A stretch of DNA of 64,000 bases. Origin: Cephalotrichum gorgonifer. Taxonomy: Eukaryota > Ascomycota > Sordariomycetes > Microascales > Microascaceae. Numbering within the stretch: the stretch's first letter is position 1; each line of letters opens with the position of its first letter. The stretch lies in the NCBI GenBank assembly GCA_900312665.1, contig ONZQ02000016.1, positions 62,001 through 126,000 on the forward strand. The letters are read 5' to 3'. The translations under genes and the position numbers were made by a program. The notes under the pieces are model-generated. The model was not told the origin of the DNA, did not search any database, and saw nothing but the letters and a program-made list of their open reading frames with translations. Positions 1-13,039 of this stretch are shown here, one piece after another.

Positions 1-126
1 CGCGCCGGCCCTCCCACAGCTCGCGCAACCTCCAGGATGTTCTGCTGACATCCTGGGTGGAGATCAAGCCACCTCGGGCCAACCTGTGGCTTTAGTATGA
101 CAGCAAAACGTTGAATGGAGGAAAAA

Positions 127-221
127 GTTGTAGAATTGGAGGGAAAGGAAGGTTGTAGAAGGAGAGGAAAGGTTGTAGATTTAGAGGAAAAGGAAGGTTG
201 TAGACTCAGAGGGAAAGGGAG
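127..221. repeat. Imperfect tandem repeat, about 4 copies
   Basis: Four successive purine-rich units each begin with GTTGTAGA and continue with a GAGG(G/A)AAAGG(A)AG-like tail. They start at 127, 152, 172 and 197. Units 1, 3 and 4 are about 25 bases; unit 2 is about 20. No coding frame is implied. It looks like a minisatellite in intergenic DNA. Confidence 0.75.
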
Positions 222-2264
222 TGAGTATCAAAAGCCGCTGAAAAAGAAAACTGTTTAACTATATAGGCCGTGCCTTCCTATTTCGAGGCGGCACTTGCCC
301 AAACAAATGAATAGACTGATAATTTGTCTAGCTATGTGCTATTAATTGACGACAACTGCCTCTCTCTGAATGCAACTTCCTACCCAACACCAGACGACGT
401 TTATTCGCCCACTAAGTAAAAGTCATAGAGCGATGATACCTAGGATCAAGCTAGGGATTAGTAATAGGAGGTGTAAGGTATCGAAAGCATCCAAAGGATA
501 GCCTTAGATATCCGATGGGTCGTCGGATAGCCTTCCCTATGATTGTATAGAGGACTCTATCTACGGAAGGCATTTGTTCTCAGCGGAAGGGGGGAAGGCA
601 CAGCGAATCCCACGCACATGGATGATTAGAGGGAGTCTACCCTTGAGCAGGCGGGGAGCTACTTCGCAACATATTATCATAAATATGAATGAATGTTTTA
701 GGCCGTGTAACAGGACGAACCGCATGAAAGTCGTTGCTCGGGATATGAAGCTCTCCGTTGTGTATCACCGAAGCCCCAGTGGTGATGATATTTATACAAT
801 GTCGTTGATGTCTACCGTAGTTGTGACGTCCAAGTACGCCTACAATTCCACAAATGACCGGCCCTGCCGTAAAGCCACCTAAATTTCCCGCACAATCTCC
901 TTGTGACACCTGCATACGCCATGGGTCTCCTGCAAAACTTGGTCGCTTGAACAGGACGATATCAATGATTGGAAGATGTTGGCACCCGCCACCTGCCGAC
1001 TTGGAAAAAAGCCGAATTGCTGACGGCTGTTATCCAAACACCCGTTGAGCTGTTTGTTCTTTGTACGGGTCTTGTCTTGGTAGGGCATGTCTATACCATT
1101 CAGGTAGCTCTGCTCCTCCCTACAAGCTACAAAGACAAAACACTTTTCCCGCCAGGCTTTACCCTGAGATCTCATGTCAACATGAATATGCTTGATTTAC
1201 ACAGAAGATAATGTACAAGGTCTTGTCAAAGGCCGGTCGTTCGTTGGCTATCTTGGTCTACTATTATTCCTACCTCCAGAGCACTGGTCTATATTTCTTT
1301 CACTTACCATCATCTCGTCAGAACCCTGTATGTCCTTTGACGACGTCATAAGACAATGAAGCTCGGCGAACCATGATGTACTACTTAGCCATTCCGATAG
1401 AAACAGACTGCGAGCAGGGAGAATTGGGGTCAATGGCTTGCGGACGAGGAGTAGCGTCATCGGTTCGTTGGAAGAGAGGTATGGGGAAAGGGATAGGTCC
1501 GAGAAGTATATTTCTATCCAACCGAGTAACCAAGCCCAGAATACCGAATGGCTATATCTGGTCTCTTGTTGAGAACGTGCGCTAGCATATCGTGGTGTTC
1601 AACGTCGCTGGCTCCACAGTTCTCCAGATCGGAAACCGGGAGTGCCGGCCGGAAACACATGCCGACGATGTGGGCCTGCTAGTGTCTGATTGGAGGTTCC
1701 GCCCGGTACACTACGGAGAATTCTGGACGCTATCCCACCCCCCCATGCCTCTCCCGTCCTGCTCATCGCTCAGCCAGGCCGAGTTCCATGATTGCGGAGT
1801 GTTGATGTTGCTGAATAGTTGAGTCCAGATGGCAGAGGAGGTTCCGGCGAACATGTAAAATCAATGCTAGCGTCCATGTTAATAACCATGACAATGAACG
1901 GCTCAGCAAGTGTGAGGTAGCCGAACATTTGAGCAATGTTGAGCCAGTAAATACTCTTCAGGCAAGGCATTTGTAATTCATTCGGCAGGCCTACCTGGAA
2001 TAGAACGAACGTCCGCCCACTCAGGACCGAAACAACTGCCATTTCTAGGTTAGATCGCTGACGCGAGATCTGCAGCCCTTCAATCCATCCGGAAGTCGGC
2101 GCAAATTCAATGGCGCAATCGCCTGGGGCGATCACCCAACCCCACCTTGTGCCACGCTTCCTTGATAGGAGCTATACAAGTATCAACGGTCACCCCCCGG
2201 TTCCCCCACTATTATTCCCCAGAACACGAAAGCCACAAAGCCACATCCAGACCCATTCGCATCC
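222..2264. other. Intergenic region, no clear gene
   Basis: Apart from the repeat at its left end I see no convincing gene. Short open frames occur on both strands. The most protein-like is on the minus strand at about 1770-2041, but it has no family I can assign and no supporting splice structure. The last few hundred bases must hold the promoter of the dioxygenase gene that starts at 2265. Confidence 0.5.
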
Positions 2265-3785
2265 ATGTCGACCACAGTGACATCCCTCGCCACCCCAGCC
2301 GCCCTCGTGGCTGGTCCCCCGGGCCAGCCCGATATCTCGTACGCGCCAGACTTCGCGAAGTACCAGGCGCGTGTCACCCGGCACCTCGCACAGGGAAACT
2401 TGAAGACGACGCTGCCGGAAAATTTCCCGGAGAAGCTCACGGGGGATCTAGTCTGGGAAGGGGATACTCTCGCGGAGACGTATGACTGGACCTACGTTCT
2501 CAATGAGGAGCAGCTGGCAGAGGTTGACGCTGCGCTCGAACACTTCAAATGTATGTCACTCTATCTCCGATTTCACCATCTATGGGGCGAAAGATCAACA
2601 GTACAGGCGTGTTGTTACCTCCCAGTCGTACCTTTCCACTTGTACTAATTCGTTCCGCTCCCTCCACAGCACTCGGCTTGCCCCTCGGCCACATATCCGC
2701 CGACACTTTCCCCCTCCCAAATCTGCACCCCGAACTGCGCCGCCTGTCGCACGAGCTACACCACGGTCATGGCTTCTTCGTCATCCGCGGCGTCAACGTC
2801 GAGTCCCACACCCGCGAAGAAAATATCATCATCTACGCCGGAATCTCCTCCCACATCGGCCCCAAGCGCGGTCGACAAGACAAGCGAACAGCTCCCGACG
2901 GCGCACCAATTGACGTGGTCCTCGCGCACATAAAGGACCTCAGCGGCGCCCGTAACAACGCGTCCATCGGGGCTCCATCATACACGGCGGACAAGCAGGT
3001 GTTCCACACGGACTCGGGCGACATCGTATCACTCTTTGCCCTATCGACGGCGGAGGAAGGCGGCGCGAGCAAGCTGGCTAGCACTTGGAGGGTCTACAAT
3101 GAGCTGGCTAAGACGCGGCCGGATCTGATCCACACCTTGACGGAGGATTGGGCCGTCGAGATGTGAGTTCTTCTGGAACGCCGGAGCGGAGCTGGTAGCC
3201 ACTAAGAACTGAGAGACGAGAGCTGACATCGACATATGCAGATTCAATGATCCAAACCGCCAGTTTGTATTGCGACCCCTCATCTTCCACCAGCCCGCCA
3301 CCGAGTCCAGCCCAGAGAGGATATTGCTACAGTATGCTAGGCGCAGCTTAGTGGGGTTCGGCGCCCTTCCTCGGAGTGAAAAGACCCCGCCCCTCACGGA
3401 GGCACAAGCCGAGGCCCTCGACGCATTGCACTTCCTCGGCGAGAAGTTCTGTGTCTCGACGGGATTTGAGAAGGGAGACATACAATATGTCAATAACCTA
3501 GCCGTGTTCCACGCGAGGGACGGGTTCCGCGATTCGGAGGAGAAGAAGTGAGTAGATCACCATGAATCCGTTCCCCCCTTACCGTGGCTAGGATTTATGT
3601 AAGGTTAACGTATTCTTCGTGCTAGGCGCCACTTAGTCCGACTCTGGCTGAGAGACCCGGAGAACGCGTGGGAGACGCCCGAGAAACACTTGGACAGGTG
3701 GGCGTGGATATACGAAGGGTCGACCCCCGACTCCCAGGTTTTCCCTCTGGAAGCATATCTTCGAGGGGAGAGCCATAAGAGCTGA
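2265..3785 (+). CDS. TauD/TfdA-like Fe(II)/2-oxoglutarate dioxygenase
   Basis: Four exons join in phase: 2265-2550, 2670-3162, 3242-3547 and 3626-3785, giving 414 residues. The introns have GT..AG ends. The fold is that of the TauD/TfdA family, which couples 2-oxoglutarate decarboxylation to substrate hydroxylation. The expected Fe ligands are H208 and D210 in HTDSGD and H350 in VFHARDGF. R367 or R371 in HLVRLWLR is in the right place to bind 2-oxoglutarate. No signal peptide is seen, so it is probably cytosolic. The start is the first in-frame ATG of the long N-terminal exon. The substrate cannot be read from sequence: fungal members act on taurine-like sulfonates but also in secondary metabolism. 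An amino-acid permease follows 0.9 kb downstream on the same strand. Confidence 0.85.
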
Positions 3786-4666
3786 ATGCTACATGCAATG
3801 CCCTCCATCTCTCCCTGGGGATGATTGACGTACCGCAAGATTCGCCGCGCGTGCTTAAATTGGGATATTATCCCCCCCTCCTTCAACTATCGCCATCGAT
3901 CATCGCCCTTTACGGCCTCCTCAGACGATTTCTAGTCCATCCGAATCAATAAATTCCATCAGAGTTTCCAATTAGACCTCGCACATAGTAGCCCATGCGA
4001 CTCCGTGGGGGTAGATATTCAAACATCACCTCAATTAGTAAATCCGCATCAGCTCCAAACCCCGAGAACACCAATACAATGTAGCAGGTGGACGGTTGAT
4101 CTCAAATCAACTCCGCAAACTCCGGTCCAAAAAGGTGCAGGAATCGATGGTATCATCCCCCAAACTAGAAATTCGATACCCAGTCTGCCGGTGTTAGTGC
4201 CACACCATAATATTACACGTTCCACGGCATACTACGTACGAGGTAAATCACCCATACCAAGGAAAAAGGAAGACTTTGTGCAAGGATATATCCCCGAGCA
4301 GCCTATTATAGCTCCCGAACGGATGATCCCCCGAGTGGGTCGTCATGCCCGGGCCGCATGGCGTGCTCCCCCACGCCCGCTCTGAGCCGCGGTGTACTCC
4401 CACAACAGGAAGGTGAGTACGCCGCCGATCCCACCGGCACGGAGGTCCAATCCCTAGGATGCAAGACAATATATTTCGCGTTTTCGGGCGAGGATGGCGT
4501 GTCCGTCGCTCCCGCGACAAAGGTCCATTAACACCCTTATATACAATAGAAAGTGCGCCTTAGTTTCCCGCCTGACACCAGAGTCCGCCCGCCGTACTCC
4601 GTCTTCTCATCTGACACCCCGAGTAGCCCGCTGTACTGCAGAGATCTACATTTCTGACCGCGTCCC
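3786..4666. other. Intergenic region between dioxygenase and permease
   Basis: About 880 bases without a supported gene. It contains the 3' flank of the dioxygenase and the presumed promoter of the permease. Short open frames on both strands show no recognisable domain. Confidence 0.6.
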
Positions 4667-7126
4667 ATGGCTTTCTCGTCGCTCAGGTCCCGATTCGGGG
4701 CCAGGCCCAACTACCCGGTTGTTACAGCGGGCGCTAACACTTCGGAGTCCGACGTGTCGGTCCTCCGCGATGGCGACTTCGCGTATGTGCGCGCGAAGGG
4801 CGGCAATGACTCCCAGCCGTCGTACCAGGAGGCCGTTGGCGCGCCGGTGGAGTCCAATTCGCCTCTGGGGTACAATATCGGGTCGATCACGGTGATCTTT
4901 CTGAACATAAACATGATGATCGGGACTGGTATCTTTTCAACCCGTACGTGCCACCACCCCATCTGGGGACTCTCATACAGAGGCTACCAGCCTCGGGGCG
5001 AGCATCATGATAACGCTGAAGGGCAATAGCCGGATCAATCCTGGGCAGCACGGGCTCCTTCGGCCTCGCCCTTATCTACTGGGTCATCGGCTTCTTCATG
5101 GCCGCTGCCGGGTTCGCTACATATCTCGAACTAGCCAGCTACTTCCCGAACCGCAGCGGATCGGAGGCCGTGTACCTCGAGCAGGCCTACCCGCGCCCGA
5201 GACATCTCCTGCCAATTACATTCGCTGTGCAGACCGTACTGCTTTCATTCAGCTCCAGCAACGCAATTGGTTAGTCTTGAATGAAATTCTCCGAGTCCAT
5301 GCTCGGTACAGCTAGCGCAGCCGGCGGTGAATTCAGCTGCTAATTCTTTTCGGCTTAGTGCTGTCCCGGTATCTGTGGCGTATTGCGGAAAAGACTCCCT
5401 CTGATTGGCAGATGAAGGGCGTAGCCATCGCAGCTTACACCTTAGCGGTAATATGTGTGTATCACCGATCAATGCCTGGGCGAGCAGAGCTGACATACTC
5501 CAGGCGTCGTTGTGCATAACAAGTACTCCCTATGGGCCGTGAATATTATTGGTATCTTCAAGGTCATTACTTTAATCTTGTGGGTTCCACCATTCCACCT
5601 AGCGCGGTCTCCCAGAGCGCTACCCGTCCCCGTGCTAACACGCGTTTTCCTCCATGATATAGTATCAGCATTACAGGCTTCGTAATCCTCGGAGGCCACG
5701 TCAAGCACATCCCCGACCCAAACAGAAACTTCCGAAACGCATTCGAAGGCACAACAAACAACGGTAATGACCTCTCCTCGGCCCTCGTGAACATCGTCTT
5801 CTCCTATTCGGGGTACGCCAATGCCTTCAACGTCGTCAACGAGATCAAGCGGCCGATCCCCGTCATCAAGCGCCATGGAGGCATCTCCGTCCTGATAGTC
5901 GCGATCCTATACATGCTCTGCAACATTGCCTACTTCGCGGCCGGTGAGTCTCTCCAACGGCTACCCAGACGCCCCCCCCCCCCCAGGTGATCGTAATGGC
6001 GATGGTGGCTGACTTGTATTACCTGTTAAAGTCTCTAAGGAAGAGTTCGCAAGCTCGGGACAGATCGCAGCCTCCATCTTCTTCACGACTGTATTCAGGA
6101 GTCGCGGGGCCCAGACGGCGCTTAACGTCCTCGTCTTGCTGAGCGCTTTCGGGAACCTGCTGGCGGTCCTAATCGGATCCTCACGCATGATCCGTGAAAT
6201 TGGGAGGTACGATTCCGCCATTACCCCCCCCCCCCCCCCGTTCATTACAGTGTCTCCAACCTATTGTGCCTTGGTGCCCGCCTCAAATTTGCCATGATGA
6301 AGACAACTCACCAAATCCGGCCTTTAGACAAGGTGTCCTACCCTACCCGAATTTCTGGGTGTCGACGAAGCCATTCGGAACGCCACTCGGCCCTTACCTT
6401 CTCAAATGGGTAATGACCTTCATCATGATCGTGGCTCCCCCAGCAGGCGACGCATTCACCTTCGGTACGTGTGATCTCTTCCAACCTTCCTCCTCTTCAC
6501 CCCTCCAATCCGACCGTCCTCTCCTAACTAGTTCCACAGTGGTCAGCCTCAACACGTACCCCTCCGCCATGTTCCACTTCGCCCTTGCCATCGGCCTCTA
6601 CCTGATCCGCTACAGACACAAGCGCGTAGGCCACACCAAGACCGATTTCAGGGCCTGGCATGTCTCCATCGTTTTCTTCATCCTCGTCCAGATCTTCGTC
6701 TTAGCAATGCCGTGGTACCCGCCCAAGGGCGGCCCGTACGCTGGGGATGTCAGCTTCTGGTACGCCACGTACTGCGTCGTCGGAATCGCCATGTGAGTAG
6801 TAGTAATCCCTTGTTCATCCACCTCAATCTCTTAGCTTGGCAGAAGTTTCATGACTAACAACTCCCGGCCCTGATTTAGTATGATCATCTGCGGGCTGTA
6901 CTACGTGTTCTGGCTCTACGTGCTGCCGAAGTGGAAGGGCTACGCTGTCCGGGCAGAGGTCCTGGATGTAGACGACGGCCAAGCAATCTCGCACCGACTT
7001 GTCCGGATTCCTCTCGATGAAGTGGAGCGGTGGGATGCCGAGCACGACGATTCTGGGAAATTGGTCTCGTCATCCTCGGCTGCTAAGTCGGATGAGCCTG
7101 ACGCTCCCAACCCAGAGAAGGTGTAG
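4667..7126 (+). CDS. MUP/LAT-type amino-acid (methionine-like) permease
   Basis: Nine exons sum to 594 codons (593 residues): 4667-4943, 5030-5269, 5359-5454, 5504-5579, 5663-5943, 6032-6206, 6328-6464, 6540-6792 and 6880-7126. Exon 1 ends in NMMIGTGIFST and exon 2 opens with PGSILGSTGSFGLALIYW, the TM1/TM2 signature of the APC-superfamily L-type transporters to which yeast Mup1 and Mup3 belong. The NEIKRPIPVIKRHGG loop after the central segments also fits that group. About twelve membrane segments are expected, with hydrophilic cytosolic tails. Methionine uptake is the family's best-known role, but specificity here is inference. The donor of exon 3 was chosen at T|GTGTGT because only it keeps the frame. 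Two introns contain long C runs (near 5973-5985 and 6224-6239). Confidence 0.88.
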
Positions 7127-7361
7127 AGTGTAGGCAGGGCAGCACGAACTACGCGTGTCACTGAAATGTTGACCACGATGTCTTCGAGTTTACTGCGGTA
7201 TTCCTAGTCTCGTGAATGAATGATAACTTGATATGACATACTATGGCATACAATGACTGGTTAATCGCATTACCGCCCCCACACATAATAGACGTACGCA
7301 CATGAGAGGGGGGATATCTATTAATCATAATATAGTCTACCAAGCCCTAAAACACCTCACA

Positions 7362-9327
7362 CTAAAGCACAAAAGCATACGGCTTATCAAAACAGTCATC
7401 CCACCCTTCCTTTCCAGAGGACCAGAATACCTCGAACACCCTCTTCGCCTCCAACATCAGCGGCGTCGCCAGGTCATCCGCAAGCCCCTCAAATACCCTC
7501 CCCACGAACGCCCTCGCCGCCGGACCCTCTCTCACGGCCTCCACGCCCCCTACAACCACGGGCCACAGGCACGCCCTCTTGACGGGGGGCGTCGCCTCGG
7601 CCTCCATCAGGAGCGCGAAGAGGCGAGTGGCGTGGATAGCGCGCAGTATCTCCAGGTTTTGCAGCGCAGACGACTCGAAATGCTGTCCGAGGACGGAGAG
7701 CATGTAGATGATGGCGGCGGACTGGTGCGCCCTAGCTATGAGGAGCCAGTGATCCTGTAAATTGGGTTTCTTCGCGGCCCACTCCTCTGGCGAGAATGCC
7801 TTCAGCTTCGCGAGTAGATCCTCGGGTGACAGACCGATGTCGGAGAGCGGGGTGTCGACGAGCTTTGAGCGGAGATGGTTGATCTGGATGAGGAGGAGGA
7901 AGACTTCAGTGGGACACAGGAAGTTCGGGTACGGGGATTCTTCCCATACGTGGGCATTATACTCGAGTATATCTTCCAGCTCATCCGGGCTTAAGGTAAA
8001 GGTTGAGGCCGGGCTAGTGGTGCTCCCTGTGACATAGATGCTATGCATATCACACGGATCAGCTAAAGGTAAGAAAAGAGGGAAAGGGGAGAACCGAGAC
8101 GTACAGCGAGAACAAAGTCATGGTGATCTTCATGTGGTGCGTAATGGCGCATATGTTCCTCATGCCACCATTGCGGGCGGTGAGGTGAACGAAGGCATCC
8201 ATATGGAACTTCCAAGCCGGAGTACTAGACCGTTGAAGCTACTCGCAGAGAATGGAACGGTTAATACAGGCCACAACGAACTAACGTGTCTAGGGGAAAG
8301 AAAGTCAACTAACCTCTGCAAAAGCAAACGTCATGACGCCCACCATCAGCGCATAAGCATACTTAGGCTCCGACTTCCGTATCTGCTCATTCAGGGCGGA
8401 AATCGCAAGCCCCCGGTGGTGGTGGTACTTGGAGCGCAGCTCCCGGACATTCTCCCTGCTTCGTAAACTGGACGCCACTCGGTATATACGGTGCCTGAGG
8501 GCGACCGAGACGAGGATGTGGGCGATCTCGAAGGGAGCGAGACAGACGACCTCGAGGGGGAGAGGAACGATGAATTGGGTCGGTGTCAGCTGGTCTGATG
8601 CGTATTCGGGGTAGACATGGTTGTTGACTGCAAGAGGCCGGAATTCCCCATTAGCGAGGACAATATCCCAGTAGGCAATACAGGTAAAGTAAGGGAGGTA
8701 GATACAGCCATTTTCGAAAACAACTAGCCGGTGTGGAAGAGGGAAGAACCGGGTGCGGGGGAGGAAAGGGGGGGCAGACGTACAGTAATAGGTTGCCTGA
8801 ACTATCTCGGCCGTTTCGGATACCAGCCCCACGCGCGGAACGAAGAGATCCACAGCCGCCCTCGGACTAACCACACCCGTCCTGAGCTCTTCGGCGGCGA
8901 CAGGAGTCCAAGAAGACACCTGCCAATCATCAGACGACCACGACTCATCCGACAACCCTGCGCAGTCGCTGCTACTATCCGAGTTCTGCGATGGTACAAC
9001 CGTACTTTTCGTTCCACTGGTGCTTCCCGTCGTAGCGGCAGATGCAGAGGTAGATGCAGAGGGAGAGGTAGACGCAGACTTCCCATCCGTACTCTTGGGA
9101 GATGTTGCTTTCTTCCCCCCGCCCTTCCCCTTCCTCCGGACGCGAGATGTAACCCTGCCGGGGGCCAACCACCTTAGCGGCTTCGCATCCGCGTACCCAG
9201 GGCATACAATCCCAGAGGACCGGCACTTATCGCACGCCGGGCGCGACGAGTCGCAGACTAGCCTCCTCCGGGCGCATTCCCAGCAGGACTGTTGACCGGA
9301 AGAGGTGGAGCTGGAGGTGCTGGCCAT
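7362..9327 (-). CDS. Zn(II)2Cys6 fungal transcription factor
   Basis: Read on the minus strand, four exons join in phase: 9327-8784, 8723-8314, 8238-8105 and 8040-7362, giving about 588 residues. The binuclear zinc cluster sits at the N terminus with C15, C18, C25, C32, C35 and C42 in exact CX2CX6CX6CX2CX6C spacing. A basic linker (VTSRVRRKGKGGGKK) and a Ser/Thr-rich stretch follow. The rest is the middle-homology-like part, including FHMDAFVHLTARNGGM, common in fungal C6 regulators. The start is the ATG just before the cluster; the frame stays open about 100 codons upstream but reads as non-coding. The first intron (8783-8724) is 60 nt, a multiple of three without a stop, so its retention would leave the frame open. 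The gene converges on the permease, which it could regulate, though that is inference. Confidence 0.87.
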
Positions 9328-11096
9328 GTGGCCGGTGACATTCGCGTTTGTATGTTTGATTGACACAAGGGAGAGATTAATCACGCAGTAGGGATGTGGC
9401 GTCCTAACTCTTCCGGTTAGACTATGTTTAACGGGGGTTCCAAAGTACGAGATGATAGAGGTTGCTTGGAAGGGAAAGCTAGATTTGGTCGTGACTTGGC
9501 GGTCGACGCGGGGGTGGAAACAAACCTCGATGGCTGTTTTAAGTAATAGTCTCGCAGACACGGTTGGGCTCATTGCTTGCCCCGATGCACCATGACGGTT
9601 CGGCTGCAGGGTGCATGTCTTGGCCATTCTATTTTCCTATTACGGAAATGATCTCCGCCTCCCGGGGCGCAAGGGTTGCAGACTCGTGGGTACGTAAGCC
9701 TTGTGGGACCTCTCGGGATAGTGTATCCAGCATCTCCCATGAAACTCAGCCACAGTCATCATTCGACTAGTGGAAGGATTCACTCCTTGCTCGGGTTGAA
9801 TGGGCCAAAAGTTGTGGCGATCATCGGAGCACAGCCTGTGCTTTTAATGCGCGTCAATTGTGAGGATGACTGAAAATAACACAACCTCAGCCCTATAATC
9901 GTGGACCTCTCAACTGCGTTGAACTAAGAGGTATGCGGGAAGAACAAGGTCAGCATACGTGGATCTCCGCCGAAGGGGTTAGCATAACTATGTGGCACCA
10001 CATCATCCCGTGATAATCCCAGCTGGCGAAAACCAAGCCCTTAATTTCCTCTTGAGAAGTTCTTCGCCAGGCGTGATGAAATTCACCGTCGTACGAATTA
10101 CGTAGGAGGCCAAGTTTTCTGAGAGTTATCAGGAACATCCCGTGCGACGAGGTGACAGCCGGATAGTGGAAGAAGTAGCTAATGAAACCATCTCGCCCAG
10201 CAGCCAGGACCGCAATCCAGATATTTCCCATTTCTCTATGCCTAAGAAACGTAGAATTACCTGCAAGAGAGCTATTTCAGATGGGATGGTCCCAGAGCGT
10301 TGAAATAGTGACAAGATCTCCAGTGAAGTCCTAAAACTGGGGGACTGGGCGCAGACCGCGCGCCTCCCACAACAAGAATGATGAAGAATGATTCTACTTA
10401 GTACATCAAACGAATTGCCCTTCTGAGCTTAGTTCGGACCCTAGATTCTAGACGATCTCGAGGCCCACAGCCACTCGCTAATCGCCGACTAGTCTCACAT
10501 TGATGGAACTCGGACAAGCCTAACACGATGCATCGTCTCCTTTCTGCCTTGTCCAGTCTTCTACATCCCCCCATAGATCCTGAAACAAAAGTAGTTTACT
10601 CGTTCGCCCCGTCGGTCGCAAGCCGCAGCCCTACATCATCCTAATACACAGGCCTCTCGCCGAATTTAATTGCGTCAGCCGAGCTGGTTCCGGGATAATA
10701 CATATCTTACCACCCCAACGAAGGCTTGGCTTGGCAGCGAGTTTACTTCCTTTTTAGGTTAGAGCTCCGTGGGCAGTGAGGTTGGCCCGCAGCCCGCTCT
10801 TCAAGGAGTACCGATGCCATGTACCTACTACCTTCAATTACCCTTTTAGGAACTTTTTATGCCTTCCTCGCCATCCGGTCTGGCAACTTCAAGGCTGGAA
10901 CAAATATATATAGTCGGTACTCGGCCGGCCGCCTGCCTCGAATTCTTATCCTCATTATCAAACTAACACCACAGCAATCTTATAATTCGAGTGGTACTTC
11001 TAAGGAGACCGGTTTCTACCACCGCTATCCCCGGCCTTGACCGTCGAGGCAAGAGCAGACACCTTGATCTACAACTACTAATCTACAAACTTCACA
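9328..11096. other. Long intergenic region
   Basis: About 1.8 kb without a supported gene. A 93-codon minus-strand frame (10231-9950) starts with ATG but has no domain I recognise. A run of TATATATAG at about 10905-10913 lies 184 bases before the RTA1-like gene's ATG and is a plausible TATA element for it. Confidence 0.5.
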
Positions 11097-12333
11097 ATGT
11101 CGGACGGACAGCCTGGTAAGTCGCCTACAAACTGCTCAGTCTCTCGTGCTATGTGAACACTAGCTCACACCGACCAGTCGAGGGTAGCCTCTACTTCTAC
11201 GCGCCGAACAAGCCAGCGGCCATCTTCTTCGCCGTCGCGTTTTTCATCTCCGGAGCAGCGCACCTGTGGCAGACCATGTAGGCCGCTACCCATCCTACGA
11301 ATGCAACATTGTACGAGACCTAGACGAGGAGGACATCGGCTGACACAACCATAGCAACTACAAGGCATGGAGGGTGACAGGCTACTTTCCCTTCTGCGCC
11401 GCATTGTTCGCAGCCGGCTTTGCCCTTCGGGCCTACGGGGCCTTCGACTACGACAATATGCCGATCTACCTCACGAGCACGATCCTCATCTATGCGAGCC
11501 CGTACGTATATCCACGAAAATAGCCCCCCTTGGTTTTAGGAAGACAGAAATACAAGGACAAAAGCTGACCTCGCCCTAATAGACCCATTCTCGAGCTCGC
11601 AAATTATCACATACTCGGCCGGATAATGTACTACGTCCCCTACTGTGCGCCCCTCCACCCCGGCCGCGTTCTCACCACCTTCGGTACCCTCTCCTTCCTC
11701 GTCGAGGTCCTCAACGGCGTCGGCATCGCCTGGCTCGCCCGCCCCGGCGCAGATCCCACCATCCATAAAGTCGGCGACGCCCTCACCAAGGCCTCCCTCA
11801 TCCTCCAGGTCGGCGTCATCTCCCTCTTCGTCGTCCTCGCCGCTCTCTTCCAGCGCCGCTGCGCCCGCGAGGGCGTCGGGAGCCGCCCGGAGATCCTCAA
11901 GCCGCTCGTCACGCTCTACGTCTCCATGGGCCTCATCTCCGCGCGGACCATCTACCGCATCGTGGAGCACTTTGGCACCTCCGTCCTGCACAAGGCGGTG
12001 AGCGATGGCGTTGACCTCGCGGATCTGAGCCCGATTATCCGGTACGAGTGGTTCTTCTACGTCTTTGAGGCTACTCTGATGGTGATCAACACGTACATGT
12101 GGAACGTGTTCCACCCTATCATGTCGCTACCGCGTGACTACCATGTTTATCTGTCAAGGAAGGGACATACCCAGATTAAGGGGCGTGGGTGGGAGGATGA
12201 TAGGCCCTTCCTCGTCACTTGGATGGATCCGCTTGGGCTGTTCCTCAAGGGCGATGAGAGTAAGAAGCCATTCTGGGACGTCGATGAGCCCGACGAGGCC
12301 AAGAACCTGACTAGCCGTTCCGAGGCAGTGTAA
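11097..12333 (+). CDS. RTA1-like (lipid-translocating exporter family) membrane protein
   Basis: Four exons (11097-11115, 11178-11277, 11355-11501, 11583-12333) encode 338 residues. The first exon is only 19 nt; its ATG was chosen because MSDGQP joins in phase to VEGSLYFYAPNKPAA, the usual opening of this family. About seven hydrophobic segments follow. The conserved Arg-x2-Tyr-Arg-x2-Glu region is present as SARTIYRIVEHF. The tail is hydrophilic and cytosolic-looking. Family members include yeast Rta1 and Rsb1, linked to 7-aminocholesterol resistance and to sphingoid base release. The actual substrate is unknown. Neighbours give no pathway clue. Confidence 0.9.
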
Positions 12334-13039
12334 GGTTATACTTTTGATGCTCGAAATTTGTTTTACGGGAGCTTTCTGCTATGTTCTCCTTTTTGTTCGC
12401 CTAAATTTTTTTTTTCCCTTCTTTTCGACCATATGTACCCATAGACCATATCGATAGACCTAATTCATTTATGATACCCTTAACTCCACGGCGCTACGTC
12501 TTTGCAGTACTGGGAGCCTCAGCTAAGGATGTCGAGACCCAGATTAGTGCGAGATGTAGCCATTCATCCGGCATTGGTCATGAAGCCTAGAAGGTCCAGC
12601 AAGGCTAATCGCCCATGTTTTGTAGGTGGCGAACGGATTGTTCGTTTGTTCCAAAATTCCCGAAAGGGTGAGGATGATGTTGGCCATCCCCAAGGGCAGA
12701 GGTCAAGCGAGAACTTTTAGTACGCGCCAATTAGTACTCGGAGTTATCAGCCCTATATTAAACGCGATGTAATGCTACGAGAATTTCGTGCTATTGGCGT
12801 ATGCCAGAACATGTCGTTTTCCTGCACGGACTTTCTGCTCCACAATCCTTCAATCGATCGCCTCATACTTAGCTTACGCGGCCCACAGTTTTCCGCGCGT
12901 CGCTGCCGGTTCCCTCCCCGCACCACTGACGTCAGCCAGCCTAACCACCACCTTTGGGCTACGATATATTCCTTGACCCTTCCGGCGTCATCCGCCGTAC
13001 CACAACTATTCTAGCCGAAATACTTCCAGCCAGAAAAAC
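12334..13039. other. Intergenic region
   Basis: Holds the 3' flank of the RTA1-like gene (T-rich just after the stop) and the promoter of the next gene. Short plus-strand frames at 12502-12720 and 12772-13014 have no recognisable domain. Confidence 0.6.

Noticed and set aside
1770..2041. Minus-strand frame with SVLSGRTFV, faintly like a cytochrome P450 segment
   Set aside because: No heme-binding Cys motif or I-helix motif nearby and no splice structure; resemblance too short.
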